A stretch of 7,621 nucleotides of DNA from Rhodobiaceae bacterium (GTDB lineage: Bacteria > Pseudomonadota > Alphaproteobacteria > Micropepsales > Micropepsaceae), in assembly GCA_009885515.1 (NCBI GenBank), contig VFKO01000385.1, forward strand, positions 1 through 7,621, given 5' to 3'. Made by a program: the position numbers and the translations under genes. Every line of letters begins with the position of its first letter. Position 1 is the stretch's first letter. The notes below the pieces were generated by a model. The model was not told the origin of the DNA. It saw only the letters and a program-made list of their open reading frames with translations, and ran no database searches. Of the stretch, positions 1-7,621 are shown in pieces.

Positions 1-137
1 AGGCGAGGCGTCTGGCACCCCACATCGAGGCCGCCCTCGCGCGCAAAGTGCGCATGCCGGCGCTTGCCGATGGCGACATCCCAATCGTCCGCGCTTCCGT
101 AGCGCAAGCGCAGGTCAATCAGGGGAAGGCTGGCTGA
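1..137 (+). CDS. C-terminal end of an unidentified protein (partial, 5' end outside window)
   Basis: An open frame enters from the left edge (codons in phase with position 3) and ends at TGA 135-137, giving about 44 visible residues, beginning ARRLAPHIEAALARKVRMPA and ending QVNQGKAG. The other two forward frames read as low-complexity Arg/His/Cys-rich peptide typical of shadows, so this frame is the likely coding one. The segment starts with an amphipathic helix (PHIEAALARKV), then a short beta-like stretch (DIPIVRASV). This pattern vaguely resembles the extreme C-terminus of ROK-family sugar kinases and regulators, but the fragment is too short for a firm call and I treat it as unidentified. 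It lies 62 bases upstream of the monooxygenase start on the same strand, so the two could share a transcript. No terminator hairpin is seen between them. Confidence 0.6.
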   Translation, partial: ARRLAPHIEAALARKVRMPALADGDIPIVRASVAQAQVNQGKAG

Positions 138-199
138 TTTGATCATTGCGGCAAAACTGGGCACACTCGCAGCATCAAAGCAATTGCTCGAGTGGACCA

Positions 200-1996
<1,797 letters not shown>

Positions 1997-2000
<4 letters not shown>

Positions 2001-3001
2001 CGCAGTTGAAATGAAAACCGTTCGTCGATGATTTTCTTGCCCTGCCGCTCCAGTGAATATGTGGCGCTGTACGTTCCCGGAGTCCATGCAGCTGAAGTCA
2101 GTTTGCGGCCGGCAAAGCTCAGCCATTGCACTTTGGCTTTCGGGAGTGGCTCGGGGCCCTTGGCGGCAAAAGCGCTTCCGCCGGGGCCGGTCACTGTCAA
2201 GGTTTCGACATCGCCGGCGCGAACGCCAAGCACGCGCACATACGCCACTAGCGCAGAGGATGTGGAATTGGGCGCTACGGGCGGTCCACGTTCAGCGTCG
2301 CTCATGGTAACGGGAGCGGTGGAAAATCCTCCGGCAAGGAAGGCTGCCGGCTTGTATGCCAGCGCTGCGGCGGCGCTCTCGTTCCACAAGGCGCCGCTGG
2401 ACGACCCGCAAGCTGCCGCACCGAGCGTCACGCCGGTGAACGGGTTGATGATCTTTGCACCGTTGCGCAATTCAAAATGCACGTGCGCGAACTCGGTGAA
2501 GCCCGACAGGCCCACCATTCCCAACATGTCCCCTCGGGTGACCTGTGCGCCGGATTTCACCCGGATGCTGCCGCGGCGCAGGTGGCAATATTGTGTAACC
2601 CAACCCTCGCCATGATCGATCACGACGCCATTGCCGCACTCGCGCCCGGTGACCGATGCGGGGCCAGCTTCACGAATGGAGACATCCGCCATGTCGTCGC
2701 GCACTGCTTTCACGACGCCGTCTGCTGCAGCCAAGACATTCACGCCGCGCTCCATCGCAGCGATATCGCGCAAGCGAATGTCCGTGCCTTTGTGGCCGTC
2801 ATAGCTGAGCGCGCCGCAGGCATAGTCCCGCACGCCAGCACCGGCATCGTCATCCGCGTAATTCTGAATCTGACAGCCGGGCCCGATGGTGCAGGCGATC
2901 GGCAAGGAAAGGCTTGGCGCGGCAGCTCTTGCAGGCGACGACGTCAAGCCTGCGGCTACGGTGAGAACGCTGGCAATCCTGAACAAGTCGATGGAGCTCA
3001 T
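1997..3001 (-). CDS. Secreted M23 (LytM/lysostaphin-type) zinc metallopeptidase
   Basis: A 334-residue protein likely to cut peptide cross-links in peptidoglycan outside the cytoplasm. Start taken at ATG 3001, because GAGG lies 7 bases upstream and the product then begins with a good signal peptide (hydrophobic core FRIASVLTVAAGL, cleavage near ARA-A at 25-28). A longer open frame reaches 3091 but has no matching signal. M23 zinc-ligand motifs are complete: H70 and D74 (DGHKGTD), H140 (QYCHL) and HVH at 173-175 with H175 as ligand. The pattern of IQNY, RDYACG, GRECGNGVVIDHG and YCHLRRGSIRVK with six Cys (37, 43, 62, 122, 139, 198) suggests disulfides in a periplasmic enzyme. Residues from about 230 onward look like a small beta-sandwich domain (TVTGPGG, PGTYSATYSL). 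An active enzyme is expected, unlike the degenerate, non-catalytic EnvC/NlpD group. It converges on the monooxygenase with overlapping stops and diverges from the 3107 gene. Confidence 0.93.
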
Positions 3002-3008
3002 TGCTTGA

Positions 3009-3012
3009 CCTC
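3009..3012 (-). promoter_or_regulatory. Ribosome binding site deciding the M23 peptidase start
   Basis: On the minus strand GAGG is followed by 7 bases (TCAAGCA) and then ATG at 3001-2999. This Shine-Dalgarno match selects the ATG at 3001 over the upstream candidate at 3091 and places the signal peptide at the very N-terminus. Confidence 0.75.
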
Positions 3013-3092
3013 GAAAATAGACGCTGACCGCGTACACGTTGCACAGCACAATGTTGCATGACAGACTGTTGGGAGTAAATCGCAAGACCATT

Positions 3093-3096
3093 GGAG
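3093..3096 (+). promoter_or_regulatory. Ribosome binding site for the small secreted protein
   Basis: GGAG stands 10 bases before ATG 3107 in the run TTGGAGAAAACCTGCC. It supports this start, which also puts a signal peptide at the N-terminus. Confidence 0.6.
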
Positions 3097-3106
3097 AAAA
3101 CCTGCC

Positions 3107-3559
3107 ATGTTCAAGACCACACTCTGGCTGAGCGCCTTGGTGCTCGGCGTATTCGTTCTGGCTCCCGCGCGTGCGGCCGAGCTCACCGCCGGCGAAGAAT
3201 CAGCCATCTTCAAAGCGGCAGGGTTCAAAGCCAAAGGCAACACATTCATCCGGTGCGAAGACGACTCAACAGCATCGGCTTCGCCGGGTTCCATCGAAAT
3301 GCAGGATCTCAACGCCGATGGCACTGAAGAGGCATGGGTGCGCGAAGGCAGCTTGTTTTGTTATGGCAACACGGCCGAAGCATTCGTGTTGCTAGCCAAA
3401 AACGCCACGGGGGAATGGACACCAATTCTCGACGAAGTGGGCGTAGCATTACCGCTCAAAACGAAGACCAGGAATTGGCTTAACATCGAAGTCGGCGGCC
3501 CCGGTATGGGACCGTTCCCCGTGTTCCGCTACAGCGGCAAGAAATACGTTGGAAAATAG
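3107..3559 (+). CDS. Small secreted or periplasmic protein of unknown function
   Basis: 150 residues. I do not recognise a named family. The N-terminus is a clear signal peptide: Lys at position 3, hydrophobic core LWLSALVLGVFVLA, and an AxA-type cleavage site near residue 23 (PARA-A). The mature part has ELTAGEESAIFKAAGFK, then QDLNADGTEEAWVREGS at 66-82. The latter contains a D-x-N-x-D-G loop like those of EF-hand, dockerin or FG-GAP calcium sites, followed by Glu. Two Cys (50 and 85) could form one disulfide in the periplasm. The C-terminal part is Gly/Pro-rich (GGPGMGPFPVFRYSGKKY), like short beta-rich secreted proteins that carry one FG-GAP-like repeat. The next gene begins within about 34 bases on the same strand, so it is probably the first gene of a three-gene operon, though its role there is not evident. 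Confidence 0.85.
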   Translation: MFKTTLWLSALVLGVFVLAPARAAELTAGEESAIFKAAGFKAKGNTFIRCEDDSTASASPGSIEMQDLNADGTEEAWVREGSLFCYGNTAEAFVLLAKNATGEWTPILDEVGVALPLKTKTRNWLNIEVGGPGMGPFPVFRYSGKKYVGK

Positions 3560-3592
3560 TTGCGGGGAAAAAAGAGCTTGAACGGCAATGGA

Positions 3593-4726
3593 ATGGACGC
3601 ACCTGACGTCATAATCATCGGCGCCGGGATCGCGGGCGCGTCACTGGGTTACGAACTCAGCCTGACGCACCGTGTGCTCATGCTGGAGCGTGAGGCGCAC
3701 CCGGGTATGCATGCGACGGGGCGCTCTGCTGCGATCTTCTCGGAGATTTATGGCAACGCCATCGTGCGCGGGCTCAGCCGCGCCAGCCGCTCATTTCTGT
3801 TCGACCCGCCCGCGGGTTTTGCGAGTGCGCCGCTCGTCGGTCCGCGCGCCACTTTATTCATTGCACCGCGCGATCAGATCCCGTCGCTCCACGCCATGCG
3901 GGGGGACGCTGACGTCATTGCCGGTACGCGGCCCATGACAGCGGTCGAGGCCGTGGCCTGCGTCCCGATATTGCGCCCAGACTATGTCATGGAGGCGCTC
4001 TTCGAGTCAGGCGCGTCGGACATCGATGTCAACGGATTGCATCAGGGCTTTTTAAGTGGCTTCAAGGCGCGCGGTAGTGCGCTCGTCTGTAATGTCAACA
4101 TCGAGCGCCTCAAGCGTGAGGGTATGTTTTGGGTGGTCCAGACGCCCGGCGTCAGGTACCAGGCACCCGTTATTGTCAACGCAGCCGGAGCATGGGCCGA
4201 CGAAGTCGCGAGACTTGCCCACGTGCCGTCGGCCGGTATCCAACCCAAACGCCGTACAGTGGTGTTGGTCGATGCGCCACAGGAGCATGACATCCGCAAC
4301 TGGCCGCTGGTTATCGATGCGGACGAGACGTTTTATTTCAAGCCTGATGCGGGTCGGATTTTGCTGACGCCGGCCGATGAGACCCCTACTCCTCCTTGCG
4401 ATGCGCATCCCGATGAAATGGACATGGCGCTCGCCGTCGAACGCTTTGAAACCGCGACTACCATGACGGTGCGCCGGATCGTGCATAAATGGGCGGGCCT
4501 TCGCAGCTTTGCGCCCGACCGCACGCCGGTGGTGGGGTTTGCTCCCCGGGTGCAAGGTTTCTTCTGGCTGGCGGGGCAGGGCGGATATGGCATGCAGACG
4601 TCGTCGGCTATGGCACGTTGCGCCGCAGCCCTCATCCGCGGCGAAGACTTACCCGAAGATATCAAAGCGCAAGGCGTATCAACCCAGGCCATCAGCCCCG
4701 CGCGCTTTGCGACAGCACGAACATGA
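3593..4726 (+). CDS. FAD-dependent oxidoreductase, DAO (glycine/D-amino-acid oxidase-like) family
   Basis: With the ATG at 3593 the product is 377 residues, the usual size for the family, whose members oxidise amines or amino acids using FAD. The N-terminus is the dinucleotide-binding fold: DVIIIGAGIAG with GxGxxG at residues 10-15 and the acidic Glu32 that holds the FAD ribose (VLMLERE). Next comes HATGRSAAIFSEIYGN, typical of DadA-like members. The C-terminus has the second FAD-contact region, WAGLRSFAPDRTPVVGF and GQGGYGMQTSSA, which closes over the flavin. No signal peptide or membrane segment is seen, so the enzyme is probably cytoplasmic. TTG codons at 3560 and 3578 are alternative starts; the 3578 one has GGGGA (3564-3568) 9 bases before it. 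Its stop overlaps the MFS start by ATGA, which implies coupled expression. The substrate is not determinable from sequence; the specific D-amino acid dehydrogenase DadA is not claimed. Confidence 0.9.
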   Translation: MDAPDVIIIGAGIAGASLGYELSLTHRVLMLEREAHPGMHATGRSAAIFSEIYGNAIVRGLSRASRSFLFDPPAGFASAPLVGPRATLFIAPRDQIPSLHAMRGDADVIAGTRPMTAVEAVACVPILRPDYVMEALFESGASDIDVNGLHQGFLSGFKARGSALVCNVNIERLKREGMFWVVQTPGVRYQAPVIVNAAGAWADEVARLAHVPSAGIQPKRRTVVLVDAPQEHDIRNWPLVIDADETFYFKPDAGRILLTPADETPTPPCDAHPDEMDMALAVERFETATTMTVRRIVHKWAGLRSFAPDRTPVVGFAPRVQGFFWLAGQGGYGMQTSSAMARCAAALIRGEDLPEDIKAQGVSTQAISPARFATART

Positions 4727-5937
4727 GCAGGCTTAACCGCATTGGAATCGGCACTGGTGGCGCGCCGCGCTCGATTGTGTTTTTCACTTGTGCGGCACAC
4801 TTTCTGCACCACGTGCTTGTATCGCTGTACCTCACCCTGGTCCTGACGCTCACCATCGAATGGCGTATGAGCTACAGTGATCTCATCGCGCTCTGGACGG
4901 TGGGATCACTGATGGTCGGTCTAGGCGCGCCGCTGGCCGGCTGGCTTGGCGACCGCTGGGGCGAAGCACGCGTTATGACCACACTATTTTTCGGGCTGGG
5001 CGCCGCAAGCATTCTTTGCGGCTATGCGCAAAATCCGGCCGAAATGAAACTCGCACTTGCCGTACTGGGCGTATTCGGAGCCCTCTATCATCCCGTCGGG
5101 AATTCCTGGATCGTAAAACACGCGCGCGAGCGCGGCAAGGCCATCGCGCTTGCTGGTATCTTTGGGTCATTTGGTGTGGCCGCCGGACCGGTGATTGCCG
5201 CAGTGCTCAACGATGTCATCGATTGGCGATGGGCATTCTTCTTGCCCGGTATCGCGAGCATCGGGTTCGGCGCGGGACTTTTCATGCTGATGAAACTCGG
5301 GCTTATTCCCGAACGTGATGATGACGCGCATGGCGTGCCGCTTGAGGTGCAGACGGCGCGCGAGCGGCGAAACGTGCTGGGGTTGTTGGCCCTGACCATG
5401 ACTCTGACGCTGATCGCCTCTACTGCTTTTATCACGGCGCTCCCGAAATTGGTTGAAGACCTCTCTATCGTATCTCGCGACGGACTGGTCGGCGTTGGGT
5501 TGCTGGTGGGTTCGATTTTTCTCGCGGCATCCGGCGCGCAATTTCTGGGTGGCCACTACGCTGACCGTGGCGCTGCCCGGCGCACCTATTTGTCTGCGTT
5601 CGTGCTGTTGGCTGCGACATTCGCGTCTGCGGGGTTTGTTGGAAACTGGATGATGCTGCCTCTTGCTGTCGCCATCATGTTTCTGTTTGAAGGTATTGCG
5701 CCGATCGAAACAGTATTCGTTGCGCGCTTTTCTCCTGCCAGCCAACGAGGTCTGTTCTTTGGCATGAGGTATGCGATATCGGTCGTCGGTGGTCCAGCCG
5801 GCGTTTGGCTGGTGGCGGCTCTTTATGACCCTGCATTGCGTTTTTCGCTTTTGCTCTATGTTCTCGCGGCCGGTGCGCTCGTCACCGCGGTCTTGTCGTT
5901 GGCGCTGCCTGAAGATCGCAAAGCCATCGCGCAATAA
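4723..5937 (+). CDS. Major facilitator superfamily (MFS) transporter, possibly Fsr-like
   Basis: 404 residues of strongly hydrophobic sequence with about 12 predicted membrane helices in two halves joined by a charged, hydrophilic loop (about 195-218, ERDDDAHGVPLEVQTARERR). MFS motif A is visible after helix 2 as GWLGDRWGEARV (73-84), with a weaker repeat in the second half, GGHYADRGAARRTY (276-289). YHPVGNSW (122-129) and the His-rich first helix (CAAHFLHH) recall the fosmidomycin-resistance (Fsr) branch of MFS. That likeness is by eye only, and neither substrate nor direction of transport can be read. The start at ATG 4723 overlaps the stop of the oxidoreductase (ATGA, 4723-4726) and has no strong Shine-Dalgarno sequence, so translation is probably coupled to the preceding gene. 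It is the last gene of the rightward cluster and converges on the M13 gene. Confidence 0.93.
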   Translation: MSRLNRIGIGTGGAPRSIVFFTCAAHFLHHVLVSLYLTLVLTLTIEWRMSYSDLIALWTVGSLMVGLGAPLAGWLGDRWGEARVMTTLFFGLGAASILCGYAQNPAEMKLALAVLGVFGALYHPVGNSWIVKHARERGKAIALAGIFGSFGVAAGPVIAAVLNDVIDWRWAFFLPGIASIGFGAGLFMLMKLGLIPERDDDAHGVPLEVQTARERRNVLGLLALTMTLTLIASTAFITALPKLVEDLSIVSRDGLVGVGLLVGSIFLAASGAQFLGGHYADRGAARRTYLSAFVLLAATFASAGFVGNWMMLPLAVAIMFLFEGIAPIETVFVARFSPASQRGLFFGMRYAISVVGGPAGVWLVAALYDPALRFSLLLYVLAAGALVTAVLSLALPEDRKAIAQ

Positions 5938-5966
5938 AAAGGGGAGCGACCTTCCTGGTGCTCCCC
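5936..5966 (-). terminator. Rho-independent terminator of the M13 peptidase gene, hairpin shared with the convergent MFS gene
   Basis: GGGGAGC (5941-5947) pairs with GCTCCCC (5960-5966). Allowing a bulged G at 5948, ACC (5949-5951) pairs with GGT (5957-5959) around a TTCCT loop, for about ten base pairs in all. On the minus strand the stem is followed by TTTTTATT (from 5940 down), the classic T-tract, 18 bases past the M13 stop codon. On the plus strand the stem is followed only by ATTCATTG, so termination of the MFS transcript there would be weaker. Confidence 0.85.
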
Positions 5967-5983
5967 ATTCATTGCAGGACCGA

Positions 5984-7621
5984 TTACCAGATGCGAACGC
6001 GGTCTTCCGGCTTGAGATAAAGCTTGTCACCTTCCTTTACACCGAACGCCTCGTACCAGCTGTCCATATTGCGCACGACGCCGTTGCAGCGATATTCCGC
6101 AGGCGAATGGACATCGCTCGTCACCCGGTTGCGCAACGCCTCCTCACGGATATTCGAGCGCCATACCTGGCACCAACCCAGGAACAGACGCTGTGCACCA
6201 CTAAATCCATCGAGCACTGGCGCCGGTTTTCCGGCCAGCGAAAGTTCATAGGCGTGCCGGGCAACGCTCAACCCGCCCAAGTCGCCGATATTTTCGCCTG
6301 AAGTGAAATCGCCATTCACCTTCAGACCCGGTAGCGGCTCGAACTTGGAGTATTGCGCCGCAAGTGCCTTCACCTTCACGGCAAAGCGTTCTTCGTCCTC
6401 TTTTTTCCACCACGAGCGTAACACCCCATTCTCGTCGGACTTGGCGCCTTCGTCATCAAAGCCGTGACCCATTTCGTGTCCGATTACGCCGCCGATAGCG
6501 CCGTAGTTGATCGCGGCATCGGCATTCGGATCAAAGAAGGGAGCTTGCAGGATGGCCGCCGGAAACACGATCTCGTTCCAGGTGGCGTTGTAGTACGCAT
6601 TGACCGTCTGCGGTCCCATGCCCCATTCGTCTTTGTCGGTCTTCTGGTTGAGCCGTATGGTCTGGCGGTTCCAGTCCCAGACAGAGCTGCGCTGACGGTT
6701 GCCAAAGGCATCGCCGCGCCTGATGTCGAGTTTTGAGTAATCGCGCCACCGATCCGGATAGCCAATCTTCACCCGCGCCGTATCAACTTTGCGCATGGCT
6801 GCAGCCCTGGTTTCTGGTGTCATCCAGTCCAGCGTTGAGATTCTCGCCCGATAGGCCGCGAGTAGATTGCTGACCAGCTTTTTCATCTCTGACTTGGCTT
6901 GCGGAGAGAAATGACGCTTCACGTAAATCTGCCCCACGGCTTCGGCGAGCGGTGCGGAGAACGGCTGTCCCGACAATGCGGTTGTCGCGCGTTTCCAGCG
7001 GTCACGCTTTTGTGGCTGGCCGGTCAAGGCCTTGCCGTTGAATGCAAACGCTGCGTCATCGAATGCTGTCGGCAGGATGTCGGCCTGGGCATTGAGATAG
7101 TGAAACGTCAAATATGTCCGCCAGGTTTCAACCGGCGTTGCCCGAAATAGCTTTGACAGTCCGCTGACGGCTTGAGGCATCCCGACGACAAAAAAGTCCT
7201 GCGATGAAATACCACCCGCAGCGAGACCCTCATCCCAGGGAAAGTCTGGCGCGAAGGCCTTCAGCTGACTCCGCGACATGGCATTGTAGTTGAGTTCGCG
7301 GTCGCGGAGTTTTTCGAGTGGCCACTGAATCTCGGCGATTCGTGTCTCAAGCGCCAAGATTGTGCCGGCCGCGGCTGCGGCGTTTGCGACATTCGCAAGG
7401 CCCAACATCTTCTCGATGTAAGTGCGATACAGTCCACGGGTCTCCACAAACTTCGCATCAGTTTTGAGATAATAGTCCCGGTCCGGCATGCCGAGACCAG
7501 CCTGCCCTACATTGAGCGCGTAGCGATCGGGATTCTTCTCGTCGAGGCCTATGCCCCAGCCAATAGGTGAATTGGCCGCGAAAGCCGGGCTACCTATTAG
7601 GCGTACGAGATCTTCATGAGA
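5984..7621 (-). CDS. M13 family zinc metallopeptidase (neprilysin/PepO-like), partial: N-terminus outside window
   Basis: 545 residues are visible and the frame stays open through the right edge. Full bacterial members run near 650-700 residues, so roughly the first 100-150, including the expected signal peptide, are missing. These enzymes are usually exported and cut short oligopeptides. Key motifs are all intact (numbering from the window edge): NAYYN at 341-345; the HExxH zinc site HEMGH at 382-386 (bases 6464-6478); the third ligand Glu443 within GENIGD, with Asp447; and a His505/Arg511 pair in HSPAEYR, matching the neprilysin substrate-stabilising His and Arg. The N-terminal helical domain carries the family signature ending GMPDRDYYL. 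The protein ends in EDRVRIW, the normal M13 C-terminus. An internal Met at 7489 lies within the conserved GMPDRDYYL stretch and is not the real start. No lesion is seen. Confidence 0.95.
   Translation of the reverse strand, partial: SHEDLVRLIGSPAFAANSPIGWGIGLDEKNPDRYALNVGQAGLGMPDRDYYLKTDAKFVETRGLYRTYIEKMLGLANVANAAAAAGTILALETRIAEIQWPLEKLRDRELNYNAMSRSQLKAFAPDFPWDEGLAAGGISSQDFFVVGMPQAVSGLSKLFRATPVETWRTYLTFHYLNAQADILPTAFDDAAFAFNGKALTGQPQKRDRWKRATTALSGQPFSAPLAEAVGQIYVKRHFSPQAKSEMKKLVSNLLAAYRARISTLDWMTPETRAAAMRKVDTARVKIGYPDRWRDYSKLDIRRGDAFGNRQRSSVWDWNRQTIRLNQKTDKDEWGMGPQTVNAYYNATWNEIVFPAAILQAPFFDPNADAAINYGAIGGVIGHEMGHGFDDEGAKSDENGVLRSWWKKEDEERFAVKVKALAAQYSKFEPLPGLKVNGDFTSGENIGDLGGLSVARHAYELSLAGKPAPVLDGFSGAQRLFLGWCQVWRSNIREEALRNRVTSDVHSPAEYRCNGVVRNMDSWYEAFGVKEGDKLYLKPEDRVRIW

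Larger units (their letters stand above)
3002..3106. promoter_or_regulatory. Divergent intergenic region carrying promoters for the M23 gene and the 3107 operon
   Basis: About 105 bases separate the divergent starts at 3001 (-) and 3107 (+), so promoters for both directions are expected here or just inside the flanking genes. On the plus strand a weak pair is TTGCAT at 3053-3058 and TAAATC at 3076-3081 with a 17-base spacer; the -10 match is poor. TTGCA occurs twice as a direct repeat (within 3039-3058), which could be chance or an operator half-site. I see no convincing consensus promoter on the minus strand. The function is inferred from gene orientation rather than from motif strength. Confidence 0.4.

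Noticed and set aside
2012..2036. GAAAA...TTTTC inverted repeat near the convergent stops as a terminator
   Set aside because: Only five A-T-rich pairs with no GC-rich core and no proper T-tract, and it lies inside the M23 coding region.
3002..3106. TTGCA direct repeats as a defined operator
   Set aside because: Two 5-base matches in about 105 bases can occur by chance, and no regulator gene lies next to them, so no separate site is claimed.
5167..6030. A 287-residue open frame on the minus strand opposite the MFS gene
   Set aside because: It is rich in Arg, Gln and His with no motif, and is antisense to clear membrane-helix coding sequence. It also covers the terminator and the end of the M13 gene, so it is a high-GC shadow.

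Overview
The window is a stretch of high-GC bacterial chromosome with ordinary, tightly packed metabolic and secreted-hydrolase genes. Codon use, the style of the proteins (a large type I Baeyer-Villiger-like monooxygenase, an M13 peptidase with the GMPDRDYYL signature, a Cys-rich M23 peptidase) and the absence of mobile-element sequence suggest a proteobacterium, most likely an alphaproteobacterium. That placement is inference; no rRNA or other marker is present.

Layout, left to right. Positions 1-137 (+) are the last codons of an upstream gene that I cannot identify firmly. Positions 200-2000 (+) hold a flavin-dependent monooxygenase of the Baeyer-Villiger type that is broken: an apparent 9-base in-frame loss in the FAD-binding glycine motif, an extra G in a G6 run (511-516) that shifts the frame, and an in-frame TAG at 855-857. 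The rest of the reading frame, to its TAA, is well preserved. Facing it, with the two stop codons sharing a TTAA, is a secreted M23 (LytM-type) zinc peptidase at 1997-3001 (-). A divergent intergenic gap of about 105 bases separates this from a rightward cluster: a small secreted protein with a Ca-binding-like loop (3107-3559), an FAD-dependent DAO-family oxidoreductase (about 3593-4726) and an MFS transporter (4723-5937). The last two overlap by ATGA. The window closes with the C-terminal 545 residues of a leftward M13 (neprilysin-like) zinc metallopeptidase, whose gene runs off the right edge. A strong hairpin at 5941-5966 lies between the convergent MFS and M13 genes. Its T-tract is on the minus strand, so it looks chiefly like the M13 terminator.

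How the genes may work together: the oxidoreductase and MFS transporter are probably cotranscribed and translationally coupled, which suits uptake (or export) of a small amine or amino-acid-like compound plus its oxidation. The substrate cannot be told from sequence. The two zinc peptidases flank this unit but are transcribed separately, and both belong to families that act outside the cytoplasm.

There is no gene-free stretch above 300 bases. I saw no tRNA, rRNA, CRISPR, insertion sequence or phage element, and no convincing evidence of a new biological system. The most notable feature is the multiply lesioned, apparently recently decayed monooxygenase.
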